NCBI GenBank assembly: GCA_938039975.1
Contig: CALHTM010000025.1
Location: 1-9,605 of the forward strand
Reading direction: 5' to 3'
Source of the DNA: an uncultured Candidatus Saccharibacteria bacterium
GTDB taxonomy: Bacteria; Patescibacteriota; Saccharimonadia; Saccharimonadales; Saccharimonadaceae
Length of the DNA: 9,605 bases
The first letter of the stretch is position 1, and each line of letters begins with the position of its first letter. Below, piece after piece: positions 6,012-9,605 of the stretch. The position numbers and the translations under genes were made by a program. Under the pieces are notes generated by a model. The model saw nothing but the letters and a program-made list of their open reading frames with translations, ran no database searches and was not told where the DNA came from.

Positions 6012-6029
6012 AAATACGTCATCAGCAGA

Positions 6030-6067
6030 TACCCGGGGTTCGGGTAAACTCTGCCAATTCTCCTTTC
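6030..6067 (-). promoter_or_regulatory. S1 mRNA leader: distant SD and intervening hairpin
   Basis: On the minus strand GAAAGGAG (6060-6067) is followed by a 6-bp hairpin, TACCCG/CGGGTA (6041-6046 with 6030-6035, 5-base loop), and then 18 bases to ATG 6011. The binding site is far too distant for normal use, so the S1 start itself is SD-less. S1 mRNA in E. coli is also SD-poor and autoregulated. The same logic here is inferred. Confidence 0.4.
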
Positions 6068-6121
6068 TTAAATTTAATATTTCTCGAGCAACACAAAACA
6101 ATGCGCACTCAGCCACTTACC

Positions 6122-6150
6122 AGTATACCTTATCCGACCTCTAATGTCTA
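6122..6150 (-). promoter_or_regulatory. Promoter of the S1-infB transcript
   Basis: Minus strand: TAGACA (6145-6150), 17 bases, TATACT (6122-6127), start near 6115. The -35 box overlaps the TAG stop of the upstream surface-protein gene (6148-6150). With no terminator after that gene, read-through from its promoter is also possible. Confidence 0.6.
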
Positions 6151-6816
6151 GATGAGGCGGCGCGATTTGACGTAAGCAACCCCCAGCCCCAGCAAGCCGG
6201 CGCCAGCTACAACCGCTAGCATATCGTCAACTGGGCCAGTCTTTGGTAAGCTGCTGGCTTCATGGCCAGTTTTCGGCAGCTTGTTGTTAATAGCAGCAGA
6301 CGAACCTGTTGCCGAGTTATTAGAGCCGCTAGAAACGGTGCTAGAAGCGCTAGAATTAGAGCTGGAATTAGAAGGAGTCGAACTATTGAGGCTACCAGTA
6401 GAGGCACTAGACGTGTCCGACGCGCTTTTTTGATCGCTCTGGCTGGCCGAGCCAGCGTTCGACTTCTGTGCTGGATCCGAGCTGTTGTTGCCTTTATTCT
6501 TGTCTTCTTGCTTTTTCAATGTATCAGCAAGCGAGTCTTTTTTCTTCTCGTCTTCCTTAAGCTTATTAGCTTCAGTATTGCTCTGGTTTGTATCTTTTTT
6601 TGGCGCTGGCGCAGTGTTGCTGCTTTGCTCGTTTTGAGTTTTTTGGTCGTTTTTGGCAGTTTCAGACTGAGACGTTTGTGCCGTTTGCTGCGTATCTGTC
6701 GAATTCAATTCGCCCGAATGGCGCACCATGTACACGCCGCCAACAAACGCCGCTGCTAGCGCCGTCCCCACCAGCACAAAACCAATCACTGAACCTTTCT
6801 CACTACGATGTGCCAC
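6148..6816 (-). CDS. Membrane-anchored surface protein with tandem LPKTG motifs
   Basis: A 222-residue surface protein. Residues 8-31 form a hydrophobic segment (GSVIGFVLVGTALAAAFVGG) without a clear signal-peptidase site, so it may be an uncleaved anchor. Residues 32-178 are low-complexity Ser/Asn/Thr/Gln/Lys, with a very charged central part (about 80-110) that probably forms an extended or helical stalk. The C-terminus has two LPKTG motifs, at 180-184 and 190-194, then a hydrophobic stretch and the basic tail KSRRLI. The two motifs use different codons, so this is not a fresh DNA duplication. The start is GTG 6816, with GAGAGGA about 10 bases upstream; there is no early ATG. It has its own strong promoter (6855-6883) and no terminator before the S1 promoter. 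A sortase substrate role is well supported; what it binds is unknown. Confidence 0.85.
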   Translation of the reverse strand: MAHRSEKGSVIGFVLVGTALAAAFVGGVYMVRHSGELNSTDTQQTAQTSQSETAKNDQKTQNEQSSNTAPAPKKDTNQSNTEANKLKEDEKKKDSLADTLKKQEDKNKGNNSSDPAQKSNAGSASQSDQKSASDTSSASTGSLNSSTPSNSSSNSSASSTVSSGSNNSATGSSAAINNKLPKTGHEASSLPKTGPVDDMLAVVAGAGLLGLGVAYVKSRRLI

Positions 6817-6854
6817 TTTACTGTTATCCTCTCATAATTACCTTACTTTTCTAT

Positions 6855-6883
6855 ATTATACACCTTTTCTGCAATAATATCAA
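6855..6883 (-). promoter_or_regulatory. Strong promoter of the tandem-LPKTG gene
   Basis: Minus strand: TTGATA (6878-6883), 17 bases, TATAAT (6855-6860), a perfect -10 box. Transcription would start near 6848, about 30 bases before the GTG start, leaving room for GAGAGGA. Confidence 0.75.
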
Positions 6884-6891
6884 CTATACGC

Positions 6892-6921
6892 TATACTATC
6901 GTCTGTGATACGATAGATTCT
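6892..6921 (+). promoter_or_regulatory. SD-less start region of the ROK gene (possibly leaderless)
   Basis: There is no ribosome-binding site before ATG 6922. Two -10 candidates exist: TATACT (6892-6897), with a poor -35 CTGCAA (6869-6874), and TACGAT (6909-6914), preceded by TGTGA. The second would place the start at about the A of the ATG, as in leaderless mRNAs. A 7-bp inverted repeat, CTATCGT (6896-6902) with ACGATAG (6910-6916), covers both and could be an operator. Confidence 0.4.
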
Positions 6922-7749
6922 ATGATAGTAACAATCGATACTGGCGGGACAAAGACGCTCGTCACCTCTTTTGCCGATAACGGGCACATGGGCAAACCGC
7001 TTAAATTTCCCACTCCCAAGGAGCCAAAAGCTTATGTCGCTGAACTAAAACGCGTAGTCCGCGAACGCTATTCAGACAAAAAAGTCGATGTTATAGTTAT
7101 CGCTCTACCTGGTATTATCAAGAATGGCACCGCTGTATGGTGCCAAAACCTCGGCTGGGCAGATTTTCACGCTTCCCGCTTGCTGCGAGACCTGCTGCCA
7201 GGTGTGCCGGTACTCATCGAAAACGACGCCAACCTAGCTGGGCTCGCCGAAACGCGGCTTTTGCGAACAATCCCTAACTGTTCGCTTTATGTCACAGTTA
7301 GTACTGGTATCGGTACTGGCGTTTGTACTAACGGCTACATTGACCCGGGCATGCGCTACAGCGAAGCCGGCCGCGCGCTCGTCGAATATGGCGGCAAGAT
7401 CCACTCGTGGGAAAGTTTCGCCTCGGGGCGAGCCATTGTCGATGCTTATCACAAATTTGCTCGCGACATCACCAGCAAACGCACCTGGAAAAAAATCGCT
7501 GATCGCATTTCGCGCGGTTTTCTAGCTGTCATCCCGATAATTCAGCCTGACATTATCATCATCGGCGGTAGCGTCGGTACTTATTTTGAACGGTACGGCG
7601 ATTACTTGCGCGATATTTTAACTTCGCACCTGCCGCCGCACATTCCATGTCCAAAGATCATTCAAGCACGCCACCCCGAGGAGGCGGTTGTCTACGGATG
7701 CTACTATTATGGAAAAGATTACCTGGCTCTTGCAAAAAATAAGCGCTGA
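6922..7749 (+). CDS. ROK-family kinase-like protein (sugar/amino-sugar kinase type)
   Basis: ROK proteins are ATP-dependent sugar kinases (glucose, ManNAc, fructose and others) of the actin/hexokinase fold. The 275 residues show the phosphate loop DTGGTK (6-11), ALPG (61-64), the catalytic-base segment ENDANLAGLAE with Asp102, the second phosphate loop STGIGTGV (127-134), a HSWESFASGRAI segment and PDIIIIGGSVG (209-219). Two usual features are altered. The ExGH motif reads EAGR (148-151), so the sugar-contacting histidine is replaced, and the CxCGxxGCxE zinc site is absent. At 275 residues it is short for the family (around 300). There is no DNA-binding domain, so it is not a ROK repressor. 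The start ATG has no binding site. Its 3' end overlaps the metallopeptidase gene, which suggests coupling. Kinase activity is likely; the substrate cannot be told. Confidence 0.85.
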   Translation: MIVTIDTGGTKTLVTSFADNGHMGKPLKFPTPKEPKAYVAELKRVVRERYSDKKVDVIVIALPGIIKNGTAVWCQNLGWADFHASRLLRDLLPGVPVLIENDANLAGLAETRLLRTIPNCSLYVTVSTGIGTGVCTNGYIDPGMRYSEAGRALVEYGGKIHSWESFASGRAIVDAYHKFARDITSKRTWKKIADRISRGFLAVIPIIQPDIIIIGGSVGTYFERYGDYLRDILTSHLPPHIPCPKIIQARHPEEAVVYGCYYYGKDYLALAKNKR

Positions 7750-8182
7750 CGCTTTATCGCTGCCACACCTCGCGCATCTCACCCTAGTACCGGGTGAGAT
7801 GTTTCGTTGGAATTATACCGCTTGTACTATTACTTACAACCCTAACGACCCTCATGCCTGCCAGCGCTTGCTCCATGAATATGGCCACGCCTTGCTAAAC
7901 CACTCCGGCTATTCGCGCGACATTGAGCTAATTGCTATGGAGCGCGCTGCCTGGCAAGAGGCCATCAAAGTAGCCGCTAAATTTTCTATCACAATTGATG
8001 CCGAGCTAATCGAAAACGACCTCGATACTTATCGCGACTGGCTGCACGCCCGTTCGCAATGCCCGCACTGCCAAGCTGCCGGCCTGCAATCCAGCGCCAA
8101 TAAATATTCCTGTCTCGCCTGCGGCCGTTCCTGGCGAGTAAACCAAGCCAAACTATGCCAGCTGCGCCGCTGGCTTGAATAG
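7709..8182 (+). CDS. Small HExxH zinc metallopeptidase with C-terminal zinc ribbon
   Basis: The 157 residues from ATG 7709 carry HEYGH (56-60), the zinc and catalytic motif of gluzincin peptidases. A possible third ligand, Glu78 (AMERAAW), lies 18 residues further on, a layout like ImmA/IrrE-type peptidases. A four-cysteine ribbon, CPHC (118-121) and CLAC (135-138), follows, as in SprT-type proteins and some rubredoxin-like modules. No signal peptide or membrane segment is seen, so it should be cytosolic. Which family it belongs to is unresolved. The gene overlaps the ROK gene by 41 bases. A TTG at 7688 would add 7 residues and lies 3 bases after GAGGAGG (7678-7684); neither start is ideal, so coupled translation from the upstream gene is likely. 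It ends at the 8233-8265 terminator. The domain call is firm; the substrate is unknown. Confidence 0.8.
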   Translation: MEKITWLLQKISADALSLPHLAHLTLVPGEMFRWNYTACTITYNPNDPHACQRLLHEYGHALLNHSGYSRDIELIAMERAAWQEAIKVAAKFSITIDAELIENDLDTYRDWLHARSQCPHCQAAGLQSSANKYSCLACGRSWRVNQAKLCQLRRWLE

Positions 8183-8232
8183 TCTGCTTGATGCGATAAT
8201 CATTCATAACTACCGATTACTCATAAAACTTA

Positions 8233-8265
8233 AAAAATGCACCTCCGTAATGGAAGTGCATTTTT
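8233..8265. terminator. Bidirectional terminator between the peptidase and KGG genes
   Basis: AAAAATGCAC (8233-8242) pairs with GTGCATTTTT (8256-8265). After one mismatch TCC/GGA also pairs, closing a GTAAT loop. The A-tract and T-tract make it work on both strands. It lies about 50 bases after one stop and just past the stop of the leftward gene. Confidence 0.85.
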
Positions 8266-8281
8266 GTATAGCCAGCTAGTT

Positions 8282-8509
8282 TTACGCTGCGAGCGTAACG
8301 TCATCCTGCGTAACAGTTGTTTTCGCTTTACCGCGGCGGCTAATGCGGCCGCCTTTAGCGCCAGCAATACGAGCTAACTGCGGATTAGCAGCAAAACCGC
8401 CCGTGTGCCCGTTTTGTCCGCCTTTACGGCCAATTTTTGCATAAAAATTTGGGTCTTTGGCTAGATTTTTTTGAGCCGCTTTCTTGCCGCCAACTTTTGT
8501 TCCTGCCAT
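8282..8509 (-). CDS. Small basic KGG-repeat (stress-protein-like) protein
   Basis: A 75-residue basic, glycine-rich protein with two KGG-type motifs, GRKGG (27-31) and GAKGG (50-54), around a NGHTGGFAANPQLARIAG core. This matches the KGG repeat family, named from enterobacterial and Bacillus stress proteins such as YciG. Copies with this DFYAKIGRKGGQNGHTGGF-like sequence are frequent in Saccharibacteria, from memory. The biochemical role is unknown; binding of nucleic acid is a guess from the charge. The start is ATG 8509, with GGGAG 8 bases upstream. The mRNA leader is about 100 bases and has a pairable region (ACCT/AGGT) and a small GCCC/GGGC stem (8523-8526 with 8532-8535) beside the binding site. 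It has its own consensus-like promoter and shares a terminator with the peptidase gene. Confidence 0.88.
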   Translation of the reverse strand: MAGTKVGGKKAAQKNLAKDPNFYAKIGRKGGQNGHTGGFAANPQLARIAGAKGGRISRRGKAKTTVTQDDVTLAA

Positions 8510-8615
8510 ATTGTTGTCTCCCGCCCGCTCTGGGCAATATTAAAAGGGCTCGCCTACCTCTGTAAGAGACAGGTAAACCCTCGCTTTATCTCACATACGT
8601 TATATGTACTCTTTT

Positions 8616-8644
8616 ATATTAGCACAAACGAGACAAAATGTCAA
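8616..8644 (-). promoter_or_regulatory. Promoter of the KGG gene
   Basis: Minus strand: TTGACA (8639-8644), 17 bases, TAATAT (8616-8621). The start is near 8609, giving a leader of about 100 bases to ATG 8509. The -35 box is preceded by AACCA and is part of an inverted repeat shared with the opposite promoter. Confidence 0.75.
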
Positions 8645-8682
8645 TGGTTACAAATTATGAAATTATGGTATAAAAACCATTG
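8642..8682. promoter_or_regulatory. Inverted repeat linking two divergent promoters
   Basis: CAATGGTT (8642-8649) and AACCATTG (8675-8682) are exact reverse complements. On each strand the element runs AACCATTG straight into the -35 hexamer (AACCATTGACA leftward, AACCATTGCGT rightward). One regulator could control both, or the similarity may come only from the two -35 boxes plus a few bases. Confidence 0.45.
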
Positions 8683-8708
8683 CGTTTATTCGTCTGGTGC
8701 GATATTAT
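8680..8708 (+). promoter_or_regulatory. Rightward promoter of the candidate small RNA
   Basis: TTGCGT (8680-8685), 17 bases, TATTAT (8703-8708); start near 8714. No good gene follows before the terminator at 8791-8820. Confidence 0.55.
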
Positions 8709-8713
8709 AGATA

Positions 8714-8821
8714 TGCACCTGTTTGAACCTTCAAAACTACGAGGTTCACCACAAATACAATTCTCGTTTTCTGCGAGATCCGAGAATATAAAAATAACGC
8801 TCTCGAAAGAGCGTTATTTTA
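8714..8821 (+). ncRNA. Candidate small RNA, about 105 nt
   Basis: The candidate is bounded by a promoter (8680-8708) and a strong terminator (8791-8820). It holds two further stems: TGAACCT (8724-8730) with AGGTTCA (8742-8748), and ATTCTCG (8760-8766) with CGAGAAT (8781-8787). A 38-codon frame (ATG 8713, beginning MHLFEPSKLRG) would start within a base or two of the transcript end and read through the terminator stem, so I favour a non-coding RNA, though a leaderless small protein is not excluded. I do not recognise a known RNA family. The call rests on layout only. Confidence 0.45.
8791..8820. terminator. Strong terminator after the candidate small RNA
   Basis: A perfect 13-bp stem, AAAATAACGCTCT (8791-8803) with AGAGCGTTATTTT (8808-8820), with loop CGAA, is followed by ATTT. 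The A/T-rich base makes it functional in both directions, so it may also stop leftward read-through from the rRNA operon. Confidence 0.85.
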
Positions 8822-8951
8822 TTTACTGAACTATCACGAAACGCAGCAGCAATCCGGGAGCCTGCTCATCTCACAAAGACATCCTAAACGCTATCGGACA
8901 ATCTGTAGTTTCACCGCTAACAGACAGCGGTACTAAACATGTCAGCCAAAA
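8821..8951. other. Spacer with no recognisable gene
   Basis: There is nothing gene-like between the two terminators. A short stem, ACCGCT/AGCGGT (in 8917-8935), is present. No tRNA could be folded by eye; there is no GTTCRA-type T-loop. Confidence 0.5.
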
Positions 8952-8981
8952 ATAAAAACCACCCTTTCGGATGGTTTTTAT
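8952..8981 (-). terminator. Terminator of the rRNA operon
   Basis: On the minus strand ATAAAAACCA (8972-8981) and CC (8969-8970) pair with GG and TGGTTTTTAT (8952-8961), around a GAAA loop with one mismatch, and TTTTTGG follows. It begins 4 bases after the 5S 3' end. Confidence 0.85.
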
Positions 8982-8985
8982 ATAA

Positions 8986-9093
8986 TTCGGCACCGTGCTA
9001 GATTCCCACTTGCGCAGTATTATCGCCGCTGAGGAGCTTAACTTCTGTGTTCGGAATGAGAACAGGTGTTTCCTCCTCGCCATGGGCACCGAA
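8986..9093 (-). rRNA. rrf: 5S ribosomal RNA
   Basis: The leftward strand reads CCCATGGCGAGGAGGAAACA and CCGAACACAGAAGTTAAGCT, both signature 5S segments. The limits are set by helix I: TTCGGTGCC (9085-9093) pairs with GGTGCCGAA (8986-8994) over 9 positions with two G-U pairs. The length of about 108 nt is normal. The true ends may differ by a few bases. Confidence 0.95.
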
Positions 9094-9279
9094 GGAGGGG
9101 GTTTAAAGCGCTTGGTTCCACATATAATCGCGTGGTGGGCCAAACCCCTTCCTTCGATGTCCTTGTTCGGCTAGCTCGTGCCTATAATCGAAAGATTAAC
9201 GTTGGTGCGAACACCAATTACTAGTTAAGTCTACCTTATCCACGCTATCAATGCAAGCATTAACCTCGTAGACAAGGAC
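9094..9279 (-). other. 23S-5S spacer with long processing-type stems
   Basis: No tRNA or protein gene. AAACCCCTTCCTTCG (9142-9156) pairs with CGAAGGAGGGGGTTT (9090-9104) over 15 positions with one G-U pair, running into the 5' end of 5S. Directly next to it ATGTCCTTGT (9157-9166) pairs exactly with ACAAGGACAT (9272-9281) at the 23S 3' end. Inside are a UUCG hairpin (9202-9207 with 9212-9217) and a 5-bp hairpin (9185-9189 with 9194-9198). The layout fits double-stranded processing sites in pre-rRNA. Confidence 0.65.

Positions 9280-9605
<326 letters not shown>

Noticed and set aside
6012..6116. N-terminal extension of S1 to ATG 6116
   Set aside because: The predicted transcription start is near 6115, so the ATG would be lost, and the extra 35 residues do not look like S1.
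8821..8951. Possible tRNA after the rRNA operon
   Set aside because: No cloverleaf or T-loop consensus could be found on either strand.
8871..9143. 90-residue frame on the minus strand
   Set aside because: It runs through the 5S rRNA and the operon terminator.

Overview
The window looks like a piece of a small-genome Patescibacteria chromosome, most likely Saccharibacteria (TM7). The grounds are a short IF-2 next to a four-domain S1 protein, a KGG-repeat protein of the type common in that group, two surface proteins with LPKTG sorting signals (Gram-positive-like envelope), and TGA used as a normal stop (the ROK gene ends in TGA, so this is not the recoded SR1/Gracilibacteria type). The lineage call is inferred from gene content only. 

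Positions 1-2027 are the accessory part. A leftward, AT-leaning acidic protein with an 11-residue proline/glycine repeat runs off the left edge. It diverges from a consensus-like rightward promoter (754-782). Behind that promoter lies a leader of nearly 400 bases full of inverted repeats, then a very GC-rich gene (1183-1866) for a charged protein ending in a two-helix membrane hairpin. This gene is tiled from end to end with perfect stem-loops, three of them with 15-16 bp arms. In the leader, one segment can pair with either of two partners, like an attenuator or switch. This structured cassette is the most unusual item in the window and looks foreign to its neighbours.

Positions 2028-6921 hold two sortase-type surface proteins (2112-3032 rightward; 6148-6816 leftward) on either side of a leftward translation block, ribosomal protein S1 (4935-6011) then IF-2 (3102-4877). 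A bidirectional terminator at 3064-3095 separates the convergent transcripts. S1 has its own promoter and a leader of about 100 nt with no usable ribosome-binding site next to its start, which recalls the autoregulated rpsA leader of other bacteria.

Positions 6922-8265 carry a short ROK-family sugar-kinase-like gene with little or no leader. It overlaps a small HExxH metallopeptidase with a C-terminal zinc ribbon. A bidirectional terminator follows.

Positions 8282-9605 carry the KGG protein (leftward), a divergent candidate small RNA (about 8714-8821) whose promoter mirrors the KGG promoter around a shared inverted repeat, and the end of a leftward rRNA operon. That end consists of the 3' end of 23S rRNA (cut by the right edge), a spacer with long processing-type stems, 5S rRNA and its terminator. 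No tRNA, CRISPR array, transposase or reverse transcriptase was seen.
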